Shown in pieces: positions 57,350-64,000 of a stretch of DNA of 64,000 nucleotides. Each line of letters starts with the position of its first letter. The first letter of the stretch is position 1. Under the pieces are notes generated by a model. It worked only from the letters and a program-made list of their open reading frames with translations, had not been told where the DNA came from and made no database searches. The position numbers and the translations under genes are program-made. Source of the stretch: Nitrosomonas sp. Is35 (GTDB taxonomy: Bacteria; Pseudomonadota; Gammaproteobacteria; Burkholderiales; Nitrosomonadaceae); assembly GCF_033063295.1 (NCBI RefSeq), contig NZ_JAWJZH010000001.1:310001-374000 (forward strand). The letters run 5' to 3'.

Positions 57350-57697
57350 GTAACCTAATTTGGCGAATGAGAATGCCATTCTAATCTTCCATTGAGTTTA
57401 GTAAGGAGAGTGGGATTTATTTTTAATATGCTTGAGGAGTGTTTTCTTAGTATTTGTATACGAAGTAGAATCGGGTAAGTTTTGAGTAAAAATCCCTAAA
57501 TTAGAGTAGGGGATTTTATGACAAATGACTTGACTTTGAGGGGTAAGGTCGACTAGCCTGAGAGGTGTGGTTAAATTAAGGGTAGAAAATAGGTTAATTT
57601 AACTGCCGAGATAAAAGCAGTACTAATTAATTAGTATTAGAAGTAGAAGAGTAAAAGAACGAGAAGTAGTTTTGATTAACAGTTAGGAGGTAGAAAC
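57350..57697 (+). promoter_or_regulatory. amoC leader region with promoter candidate and inverted repeats
   Basis: No gene is supported in this 348-base AT-rich gap. It contains three symmetrical elements: a hairpin at 57489-57517 (AAAATCCC/GGGATTTT) that may end the PilG-like transcript, a perfect 10-bp inverted repeat at 57570-57579 with 57594-57603 (GTTAAATTAA/TTAATTTAAC), and a 16-bp palindrome at 57621-57636 (TACTAATTAATTAGTA). A weak sigma-70 candidate is TTGACT (57530-57535), 18 bases, TAGCCT (57554-57559). A strong AGGAGG ribosome binding site lies at 57685-57690. Confidence 0.5.
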
Positions 57698-58504
57698 ATG
57701 GCAACAACTTACGGCACGTCAAGTGCATCAAGCGCAAGCTATGACATGTCACTGTGGTACGACTCGAAGTACTACAAACTGGGCATGTTAACAATGCTGT
57801 TGGTAGCGATATTCTGGATCTGGTACCAAAGAACGTTTGCATACTCACACGGTATGGACTCGATGGAACCGGAATTTGACAAAGTATGGATGGGCCTGTG
57901 GCGCGTACACATGACCCTGATGCCTTTGTTTGCGTTAGTAACCTGGGGTTGGATCCTGAAAACCCGTGACACCAAAGAACAACTGGACAACTTAGACACC
58001 AAGCTGGAAATCAAACGTTATTTCTACTGGATGATGTGGCTGGGCGTGTATCTGTTTGGTGTTTACTGGGGCGGCAGCTTCTTCACCGAACAAGACGCAT
58101 CCTGGCACCAAGTGATTATTCGTGACACCAGCTTCACCCCAAGTCACGTAGTCGTGTTCTACGGTTCATTCCCAATGTACATCGTGTGTGGCGTAGCATC
58201 ATACCTGTACGCGATGACCCGTCTGCCACTGTACAGCCGCGGCACATCATTCCCATTGGTTATGGCAATTGCTGGCCCATTGATGATTCTGCCAAACGTA
58301 GGTTTGAACGAATGGGGTCACGCATTCTGGTTCATGGAAGAACTGTTCAGCGCGCCACTGCACTGGGGCTTTGTGATTCTGGGCTGGGCAGGTTTATTCT
58401 CGGGCGGTATTGCAGCACAAATCATCACCCGTTACTCGAACCTGACTGATGTAACCTGGAACGGCTCAAGCAGAGACATTCTGAACAACCGTATCGTTCC
58501 TTAA
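57698..58504 (+). CDS. amoC: Ammonia monooxygenase subunit C
   Basis: A 268-residue integral membrane subunit of AMO, the copper enzyme that oxidises ammonia to hydroxylamine. It starts [20 protein letters not shown] and has about six membrane helices. The copper/zinc-site triad of the AmoC/PmoC family is intact: Asp133, His137 and His150 in [19 protein letters not shown]. It follows an AGGAGG site and leads the amoCAB operon. The 168 bases between it and amoA contain a hairpin that may allow separate processing of the amoC message. Betaproteobacterial ammonia oxidisers usually have two or three near-identical amo copies; only one is in this window. Confidence 0.98.
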   Translation: MATTYGTSSASSASYDMSLWYDSKYYKLGMLTMLLVAIFWIWYQRTFAYSHGMDSMEPEFDKVWMGLWRVHMTLMPLFALVTWGWILKTRDTKEQLDNLDTKLEIKRYFYWMMWLGVYLFGVYWGGSFFTEQDASWHQVIIRDTSFTPSHVVVFYGSFPMYIVCGVASYLYAMTRLPLYSRGTSFPLVMAIAGPLMILPNVGLNEWGHAFWFMEELFSAPLHWGFVILGWAGLFSGGIAAQIITRYSNLTDVTWNGSSRDILNNRIVP

Positions 58505-58519
58505 TTCTGAATGCAGCAC

Positions 58520-58551
58520 ATCCTTCCCGCCTGTGATACGGGCGGAAGGAT
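58520..58551 (+). repeat. Stem-loop between amoC and amoA
   Basis: An 11-bp stem with one bulged C (ATCCTTCC-C-GCC with GGC-GGAAGGAT) follows the amoC stop by 15 bases. The sequence after it (AAGAAGAC) has no T-run, so it is unlikely to be a terminator. It may protect or mark a processed 3' end of amoC mRNA. Confidence 0.6.
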
Positions 58552-58672
58552 AAGAAGACTTAAGTTACTATGCAGTAATGAAAACGAGCAATAAGCAGAC
58601 GACAAAAAGAAGCAAGGGAATCGTCAAGTTTTCATAATTTAATATCACACGAAATGAAGAAGGGAGGGTCTA

Positions 58673-59497
58673 GTGAGTAGAACAGACGAAATTTTAGCAG
58701 CGGCCAAGATGGTGCCGGAAGCGGTCAAGATGTCCAGATACATAGATGCGGTATATTTTCCGATTCTGTGTATATTGCTGGTAGGAACCTATCACATGCA
58801 CTTCATGCTGTTAGCAGGAGACTGGGATTTCTGGTTGGATTGGAAAGACCGTCAATGGTGGCCTGTAGTAACACCGATTGTAGGTATCATGTACTGTGCA
58901 GCACTGATGTATTACCTGTGGGTAAACTATCGCCTGCCATTTGGCGCGACACTCTGTATCGTATGCCTGTTAGTAGGTGAATGGCTGACCCGTTACTGGG
59001 GCTTCTACTGGTGGTCACACTATCCGATCAACTTTGTACTGCCATCGACCATGATTCCAGGTGCATTGATGATGGATACAATCATGTTGCTGACCGGTAA
59101 CTGGCTGATCACAGCACTGTTAGGCGGCGGCTTCTTTGGATTATTCTTCTACCCAGGCAACTGGCCGATATTTGGCCCAACCCACTTACCAGTGGTTGTA
59201 GAAGGCGTACTGTTATCAGTAGCTGACTACACAGGTTTCCTGTACGTACGTACCGGTACACCTGAATATGTTCGCCTGATTGAGCAAGGCTCACTGCGCA
59301 CCTTTGGTGGACACACCACAGTGATTGCAGCGTTCTTCGCAGCGTTCGTATCTATGCTGATGTTCTGCGTATGGTGGTACTTTGGCAAACTGTACTGCAC
59401 CGCTTTCTACTATGTTAAAGGAGAAAGAGGACGCATCTCAATGAAGAACGACGTAACCGCGTTTGGTGAAAAAGGCTTTGCACAGGGGATTAGATAA
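58673..59497 (+). CDS. amoA: Ammonia monooxygenase subunit A
   Basis: A 274-residue membrane subunit starting at GTG after a GGGAGG site. It is the standard betaproteobacterial Amo[58 protein letters not shown] and [17 protein letters not shown] are all recognisable, and the DNA at about 58998-59015 matches the site of the widely used amoA forward primer with one difference. This gene is the usual marker for ammonia oxidisers and would allow the organism to be placed. Its stop overlaps the amoB start by one base (TAATG), so the two are coupled. Confidence 0.98.
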   Translation: MSRTDEILAAAKMVPEAVKMSRYIDAVYFPILCILLVGTYHMHFMLLAGDWDFWLDWKDRQWWPVVTPIVGIMYCAALMYYLWVNYRLPFGATLCIVCLLVGEWLTRYWGFYWWSHYPINFVLPSTMIPGALMMDTIMLLTGNWLITALLGGGFFGLFFYPGNWPIFGPTHLPVVVEGVLLSVADYTGFLYVRTGTPEYVRLIEQGSLRTFGGHTTVIAAFFAAFVSMLMFCVWWYFGKLYCTAFYYVKGERGRISMKNDVTAFGEKGFAQGIR

Positions 59498-60759
59498 TGA
59501 ATATAAGAAGCATATTTAAACTGGGCGTATTAGGCCTGTATGGAGCAGCGATTGGAGCGGCATCGCTGGCGATGACGCTGACGTTAGATGTTAAGACAGC
59601 AGCGGCACACGGTGAACGCTCACAAGAACCGTTCCTGCGTATGCGTAGTATTCAATGGTACGACTTGAAATGGCAACCGAAAGTCACCAAAGTCAACGAC
59701 ATTGCGACGATGACTGGTAACTTTCACTTAGCTGAAGACTGGCCACGTGCGGTAGGTAAACCAACCCGCGCCTTCTTTAACGTAGGTAGCCCAAGCCCGG
59801 TGTTTGTACGTTTAAGCACCAAACTGAACGGCGAACCAACGTTTATTTCAGGTCCTCTGGAAATTGGCCGTGACTATGCATTTGAAGTCAGACTGAAAGC
59901 CCGTATTCCAGGACGTCACCACATGCACGCGATGGTAAACATCAAAGATGCAGGTCCTATTGCAGGTCCAGCCTCATGGATGAACATCTCCGGCAGCTGG
60001 GATGACTTTACCAACCCAGTAACCACACTGACTGGTAAAACCATCGACCTGGAAACATTCAACTTCAGCAACGGTATATTCTGGCACATCGTATGGTTAG
60101 GCTTAGGCTGCTTCTGGATTGGCTACTTTGTAGCGAAACCGATGTTCCTGCCACGTAGCCGCGTATTGCTGGCGTATGGTGACGAACTGTTAACCTCCCC
60201 AACGGACAGAAAAGTAGGTCTGGCAGTTGCAATACTGACCTGCGCGATTGTTTGGGGCGGCTATCGTTACACCGAAAGCGTACACCCATACACAGTACCG
60301 ATCCAAGCTGGCGAATCGAAAGTAGCACCGTTACCGATTGCACCGAACCCAGTTGCAATCAAAGTAACACATGCTAACTACGACGTACCTGGCCGTGCAC
60401 TGCGTGTAACGATGGAAATCACCAACAACGGTGACACAGCGGTTAACATTGGTGAATTCACGACAGCGGGCGTACGCTTTGTGAACGAACTGGGCCGCAA
60501 ACACCTGGATCCTGACTATCCAAGAGAACTGGTAGCAACCGGCTTATCGATGGATGATGACAGAGGCGTTCAACCTGGAGAAACCCGTGAAGTTAAGATG
60601 GAAGCCAAAGATGCGTTGTGGGAAGTACAACGTTTGATGGCACTGTTGGGTGACCCTGAAAGCCGTTTTGGCGGATTGTTGATGACCTGGGATGAAGCAG
60701 GCAATCGTTATATCAACAGTATTGCTGGCGCGGTAATTCCAGTCTTTACCAAACTGTAA
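59497..60759 (+). CDS. amoB: Ammonia monooxygenase subunit B
   Basis: A 420-residue subunit with a signal peptide cut before His38 (ending TAAA, then HGERSQEPF). The periplasmic cupredoxin-like domains carry the copper site of the AmoB/PmoB family: the N-terminal His38 plus His142 and His144 in [17 protein letters not shown]. Two membrane helices (about 188-208 and 238-256) link the N- and C-terminal cupredoxin domains. It is coupled to amoA by a one-base overlap and followed by a strong terminator, so amoCAB ends here with limited read-through to amoE. Confidence 0.98.
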   Translation: MNIRSIFKLGVLGLYGAAIGAASLAMTLTLDVKTAAAHGERSQEPFLRMRSIQWYDLKWQPKVTKVNDIATMTGNFHLAEDWPRAVGKPTRAFFNVGSPSPVFVRLSTKLNGEPTFISGPLEIGRDYAFEVRLKARIPGRHHMHAMVNIKDAGPIAGPASWMNISGSWDDFTNPVTTLTGKTIDLETFNFSNGIFWHIVWLGLGCFWIGYFVAKPMFLPRSRVLLAYGDELLTSPTDRKVGLAVAILTCAIVWGGYRYTESVHPYTVPIQAGESKVAPLPIAPNPVAIKVTHANYDVPGRALRVTMEITNNGDTAVNIGEFTTAGVRFVNELGRKHLDPDYPRELVATGLSMDDDRGVQPGETREVKMEAKDALWEVQRLMALLGDPESRFGGLLMTWDEAGNRYINSIAGAVIPVFTKL

Positions 60760-60778
60760 GAGAAGTTAAGTATCAACA

Positions 60779-60823
60779 CCGGTACACCACTGTCGAAAGA
60801 CAGCCGGTGTACCGGTTTTTTTT
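60779..60823 (+). terminator. Intrinsic terminator after amoB
   Basis: A 15-bp stem (CCGGTACACC and CTGTC with GACAG and GGTGTACCGG, small internal bulge) is capped by a GAAA tetraloop and followed by eight T. This is one of the strongest terminators in the window. It separates amoCAB from the two downstream accessory genes. Confidence 0.9.
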
Positions 60824-60919
60824 ATCGGTAGAGAAAAGAGTAAAAATTTAGGGTATTAAAAGAATGCGGACAAAAGAATTGGCAAAATTAGAGGCGCTCA
60901 TCCAAGAGGAGGATTTGTC

Positions 60920-61504
60920 GTGGTCAGGCAAATAGCACAAACGGGGACAGCAGTCTTTACACTTGTTATGGCACTGTATGCCGGCACAGCTGGTGCACAT
61001 GGCAAAGTAGCGATGGAAGAAGACAACTGCATGCGCCGGATCGGCGAGAACATGATTCACCTCAGTACCTATCAGCCACAAGTAAACGAAGAAGGACATT
61101 ACTGCACGGAAATACCCAAAGCGGGCAATGCCATACTCGTGATAGATTTAGTAGACCCTGCACTGCGTGAGATGCCGATAGGCGTAAAGGTTATGAAAGG
61201 CAGCAAAGCTGGCGAAGGGGACACGGTCACCAACCTGCACGCGGCGATGTATCAGGACGGCGTGATCAGCACGCAAAGCCCCCTCGAACAAGGGAAATAT
61301 CTGGTATTGATTACTGCCGAAGGCGTACCGCCACTAAACTATGAATATCATTTACGGGTGGAAATGATCAACTATGCCGAAGTATTCAGAGCCACCATAG
61401 GACCGGCAGTCGGCCTATTGCTGACCACAATACTTGGGTATAAACTCATCCGGTCAAGACGTTTCAGAGACTGGCTGGCAACGCGCCGGGCCAACAAGAA
61501 CTGA
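60920..61504 (+). CDS. amoE: AmoE/AmoD-family accessory protein (first copy, ORF4 position)
   Basis: A 194-residue protein starting at GTG with GAGGAGG upstream. It has a signal peptide (about 1-30, ending AGAHG), a periplasmic cupredoxin-like domain and one C-terminal membrane helix (about 158-177) with a basic tail. The PmoD/AmoD-type metal-site pattern is visible: C in EEDNCMRRIG, MIH in ENMIHLSTYQPQ and C in GHYCTEIP. PmoD relatives bind copper and are needed for copper-dependent growth in methanotrophs. The name amoE follows the usual amoCAB-amoE-amoD order of Nitrosomonas; it is paralogous to the next gene. Confidence 0.88.
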   Translation: MVRQIAQTGTAVFTLVMALYAGTAGAHGKVAMEEDNCMRRIGENMIHLSTYQPQVNEEGHYCTEIPKAGNAILVIDLVDPALREMPIGVKVMKGSKAGEGDTVTNLHAAMYQDGVISTQSPLEQGKYLVLITAEGVPPLNYEYHLRVEMINYAEVFRATIGPAVGLLLTTILGYKLIRSRRFRDWLATRRANKN

Positions 61505-61568
61505 ACAATCTGATAGCAAACAGAGCATATTAGAGACTAACCATTTATAGACACAGGAAATCCAAACG

Positions 61569-62138
61569 ATGTCAGCAAGACTCATAGAAATGAAACAAGC
61601 ATTATTCGCGGTTATACTTGCAACAGGTATGATATTTACCTCACAAGCACAAGCGCACGGTGGTTTGGCACTGGCTGAAGACATGTGCGTATTGACGGTA
61701 GGACCGTACCGGATGCACTTTACCGGTTATCAACCCTTATCGCAGGAAGAAGAATTCTGTGAAGACATACCGGAAACAGGCAAGACCGTGATCGCACTGG
61801 ACTATATCCAGGAAGAGTTACGTCCGTTGAAGACGGAAGTGAGGATTATTCGTGATACAGGATCGGAAGCGAATCTGGACGAGATCACAGTATTCCACTT
61901 ACCACCGAAGGTATACCCATCGGCATCGATTACGGTAGATCACACCTTTCCGGAGAAAGGCAAGTTTGTAGGGCTGGTGACGGTGACGGGTGGAGCGCAG
62001 GACTATGTATCACGCTTTCCGTTCTCGGTAGGTGAAGGCCGTCCGACCCCGAAAGCAGCGATTATTGCACCGGTTGTGCTGGTCCTCGCTGTTGCCGCTT
62101 TCTTCTTCTTGCGTAAGCGTAAACCGAAAGCTGCTTGA
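61569..62138 (+). CDS. amoD: AmoD-family accessory protein (second copy, ORF5 position)
   Basis: A 189-residue protein with a signal peptide (ending AQAHG), a periplasmic domain and a C-terminal membrane helix (about 162-180) followed by a RKRKPK tail. It is a paralogue of the preceding protein and keeps the same pattern: C in AEDMCVLTVG, MH in YRMHFTGYQP and C in EEFCEDIP. It lies 64 bases downstream of amoE and is ended by a strong terminator. Its likely role is in copper handling or assembly of AMO at the outer face of the inner membrane; direct evidence in ammonia oxidisers is limited. The amoD/amoE naming could be swapped in other schemes. Confidence 0.88.
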   Translation: MSARLIEMKQALFAVILATGMIFTSQAQAHGGLALAEDMCVLTVGPYRMHFTGYQPLSQEEEFCEDIPETGKTVIALDYIQEELRPLKTEVRIIRDTGSEANLDEITVFHLPPKVYPSASITVDHTFPEKGKFVGLVTVTGGAQDYVSRFPFSVGEGRPTPKAAIIAPVVLVLAVAAFFFLRKRKPKAA

Positions 62139-62161
62139 TAATATAGCAAGTCAAAAAACAC

Positions 62162-62198
62162 AAAAAGCACAGCAGGAAATTTCCTGCTGTGCTTTTTT
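62162..62198. terminator. Bidirectional terminator between amoD and secF
   Basis: A perfect 36-base palindrome (62162-62197) with arms AAAAAGCACAGCAGGAAA and its complement, ending in seven T on the plus strand and five A on the left, serves amoD and could also stop the secDF message arriving from the right. Confidence 0.88.
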
Positions 62199-62277
62199 TC
62201 TATTCGGAAATTAGAAATGCGCGCTTTCTGATCAACGGGTACTACTAGTTGACTTATCCATATGCGATTGTAAAACC

Positions 62278-63216
62278 TTATACAACCGCGCCATCATTTT
62301 CTAAAGGTTTTTTCTCAATCTTAACCAGATCTTCGCGTTTGACGCCTAGAAGCATGATGATTGAGCTGCCGACCATAATCGACGAATAAATCCCGAACCA
62401 AATACCGATGGTTAATGCCAGCGCAAAGTAGTGAAGCACTTCACCGCCGAATAAAAGCATCGCGATGACGACCATTTGTGTGCTTCCATGGGTAATGACT
62501 GTACGTGACATCGTTTGTGTAATGGCGCTATCGATGACTTCGGTAATGGATGCTTTGCGATATTTACGGAAATTCTCGCGGATTCGATCGAAAATAACGA
62601 CCGACTCATTAACGGAGTAACCCAATATGGCCAATATGGCGGCGAGTACGGTGAGCGAAAATTCCCATTGGAAAAAAGCAAAGCAGCCAACGATGATAAC
62701 AACGTCATGCAAGTTGGCAATAATACCCGATACGCCAAATTTCCACTCGAACCGTACTGCCAAGTAAGCAACGATACCCAGCGAAACAAATAGCAAGGCA
62801 AGCGCACCGTTTTCCAGTAATTCTGCTCCAACTTGCGGACCGACGAATTCCATTCGCTTCATTTCTACCGAAGAATCCGACTGTTTCAATGCATCCATAA
62901 CGGTTTCCGACAATTGCGCGCTGGAAACATTAGGTTTAATTGGTAAGCGAATTAGAACCTCACGAGAGGTGCCGAAATTTTGCACACTGGCGTCAGACAT
63001 ACCGAGATCGGTGAGTACGCTTCTGACTTTTTCGAGATCAGCGGCTTGATTGTAACTGACTTCCAGTACTGTTCCGCCTGTGAAATCTACACCGAGATTG
63101 AGTCCTTTTGTGGCAATAAAGAAAACAGATAGAGCAAATGTCACAATTGAAATGACAGCCCCGACCCGTCTCCATCGCATAAAGGGAATGTTACGATTAA
63201 ATCTAAAAAATTCCAT
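62278..63216 (-). CDS. secF: Protein translocase subunit SecF
   Basis: A 312-residue inner-membrane protein with six helices and one periplasmic domain (about 40-130). Motifs: GLNLGVDFTGGTVLEV at the N-terminus, ILGYSVNESVVIFDRIRENFRK in the fourth-helix region, and TITHGST-like end of the membrane core (SRTVITHGSTQMVV). Together with SecD it uses the proton motive force to pull proteins through SecYEG. It starts 27 bases after secD. The AMO subunits and many secreted proteins in this region need Sec, but secDF is a housekeeping pair. Confidence 0.97.
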   Translation of the reverse strand: MEFFRFNRNIPFMRWRRVGAVISIVTFALSVFFIATKGLNLGVDFTGGTVLEVSYNQAADLEKVRSVLTDLGMSDASVQNFGTSREVLIRLPIKPNVSSAQLSETVMDALKQSDSSVEMKRMEFVGPQVGAELLENGALALLFVSLGIVAYLAVRFEWKFGVSGIIANLHDVVIIVGCFAFFQWEFSLTVLAAILAILGYSVNESVVIFDRIRENFRKYRKASITEVIDSAITQTMSRTVITHGSTQMVVIAMLLFGGEVLHYFALALTIGIWFGIYSSIMVGSSIIMLLGVKREDLVKIEKKPLENDGAVV

Positions 63217-63243
63217 GACTTACTTCCTTATAAATCCGATCAA

Positions 63244-64000
63244 TCAGCTTTTGGATTGCTTGGTATCAGATGATTTTCGCTTGTTTTTAGCCTTACCCGG
63301 CTTTCTTTCGCTCGATTCAGCTTGAACATCAAGATCAGCTTCTTGGATAACTTCAGCTTTAGCCTCAGGCTGTTCTGTAATTCTTTTCTGAGTATCGATC
63401 GATTCTTCGCCTGCTTTGTCACGAACTAATGCAGTTCTATGAGTGGCCTGATTTTGCTCCGGTATCCAGATTTTTCCAATCGGAACATGATCAAGTCTGC
63501 GACGGCTTCCATAGATCAGATTGACTATGCCTCTTGTCACAAAAGTGGCGGTAAATACGGAAGTCATAATGCCTAAGCAAAGTACTACCGCAAATCCTTT
63601 CACCGGACCTGAACCGAAAGCAAACAACGCAATACCGGCAATGAGGGTGGTAACATTGGAGTCCACAATTGTACCGAAGGCTCGCTCGAATCCTGCATGA
63701 ATAGCCATTTGCGGAGAACTGCCGGCGCGCAATTCATCCCTAATCCGTTCATTGATCAGCACGTTGGCATCAATCGCCATACCGACCGTCAGGGCCAGTG
63801 CGGCCATCCCCGGCAGTGTCAATGTAGCCTGCATGATGGATAATAAACCGACCAGCAGCAATAGATTCATGGCCAGTGCAATGACTGAAATCATGCCGAA
63901 CGCCGTGTAGTAGATGGCAACGAAGATAGCGACGCCCAAGAAGCCATATAAGGTCGAGTTGTAGCCGCGGGCAATATTCTCCGCGCCCAAGCTCGGTCCT
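63244..64000 (-). CDS. secD: Protein translocase subunit SecD, N-terminal part outside the window
   Basis: The frame is open through the right edge, so only the C-terminal 252 residues or so are visible. They begin with the family motif GPSLGAENIARG and include the membrane core (LALTVGMAIDANVLINERIRDEL, split as LALTVGMAIDANVLI and NERIRDELRAG) and the FGSGPVKGFAVVL helix. After the last helix (TRGIVNLIYGSRR) there is an unusual charged tail of about 75 residues rich in Lys, Glu, Gln and Ala, not seen in typical SecD proteins. It pairs with SecF in the proton-driven part of Sec export. Confidence 0.95.
   Translation of the reverse strand, partial: GPSLGAENIARGYNSTLYGFLGVAIFVAIYYTAFGMISVIALAMNLLLLVGLLSIMQATLTLPGMAALALTVGMAIDANVLINERIRDELRAGSSPQMAIHAGFERAFGTIVDSNVTTLIAGIALFAFGSGPVKGFAVVLCLGIMTSVFTATFVTRGIVNLIYGSRRRLDHVPIGKIWIPEQNQATHRTALVRDKAGEESIDTQKRITEQPEAKAEVIQEADLDVQAESSERKPGKAKNKRKSSDTKQSKS

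Overview
The window comes from an autotrophic ammonia-oxidising betaproteobacterium of the Nitrosomonadaceae (Nitrosomonas-like; Nitrosospira cannot be excluded). The deciding evidence is a complete amoC-amoA-amoB cluster followed by two amoE/amoD-type genes, together with a Calvin-cycle/glycolysis gene cluster and housekeeping genes of clear betaproteobacterial type. No tRNA, rRNA, CRISPR array, insertion sequence or integrase was seen.

Layout. 1-15188 (+): the 3' part of a giant filamentous-haemagglutinin-like exoprotein, then a tight operon encoding a DUF2341/LamG-ExbB fusion, ExbD, a TonB-like protein, a porin with an N-terminal coiled coil and a periplasmic coiled-coil protein. It looks like a dedicated proton-motive-force-driven envelope machine tied to a surface adhesin and is the best candidate here for a poorly described system. 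15313-19226 (-): Wzm/Wzt polysaccharide exporter plus a methyltransferase-acetyltransferase fusion. 19775-22921 (+): a large S-layer/RTX-like protein without signal peptide. 23252-28515 (-): pyrF, a LapA-like gene, ihfB, rpsA, cmk and aroA. 28720-28968 (+): a small membrane protein with its own terminator. 29093-34448 (-): topB, smg, dprA and a LysM gene. 34545-41591 (+): def, fmt, rsmB, a DUF4390 gene and an NtrY/NtrX-like pair whose regulator has a degenerate AAA+ domain. 41780-48846 (+): tkt, gap, pgk, pyk and fba. 48953-49798 (+): a GIY-YIG/DUF4357 gene that looks inserted. 49882-52456 (-): yggX, argA, rsmE. 52620-57349 (+): a thioredoxin-like gene, an inositol-monophosphatase-family gene, trkA, trkH and a PilG-like receiver. 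57698-62138 (+): amoC, amoA, amoB, amoE, amoD. 62278-64000 (-): secF and the 3' part of secD.

How it fits together. AMO starts energy generation by oxidising ammonia to hydroxylamine. The tkt-gap-pgk-pyk-fba cluster serves CO2 fixation and central carbon flow. The first 23 kb is devoted to the cell surface: a giant beta-helical exoprotein with a Ton-like motor, an O-polysaccharide exporter with a possible chain-modifying enzyme, and an S-layer-like protein that may be held by that polysaccharide. Several start codons were moved from the longest possible frame to an internal start supported by a ribosome binding site, a signal peptide or family length; each case is stated.
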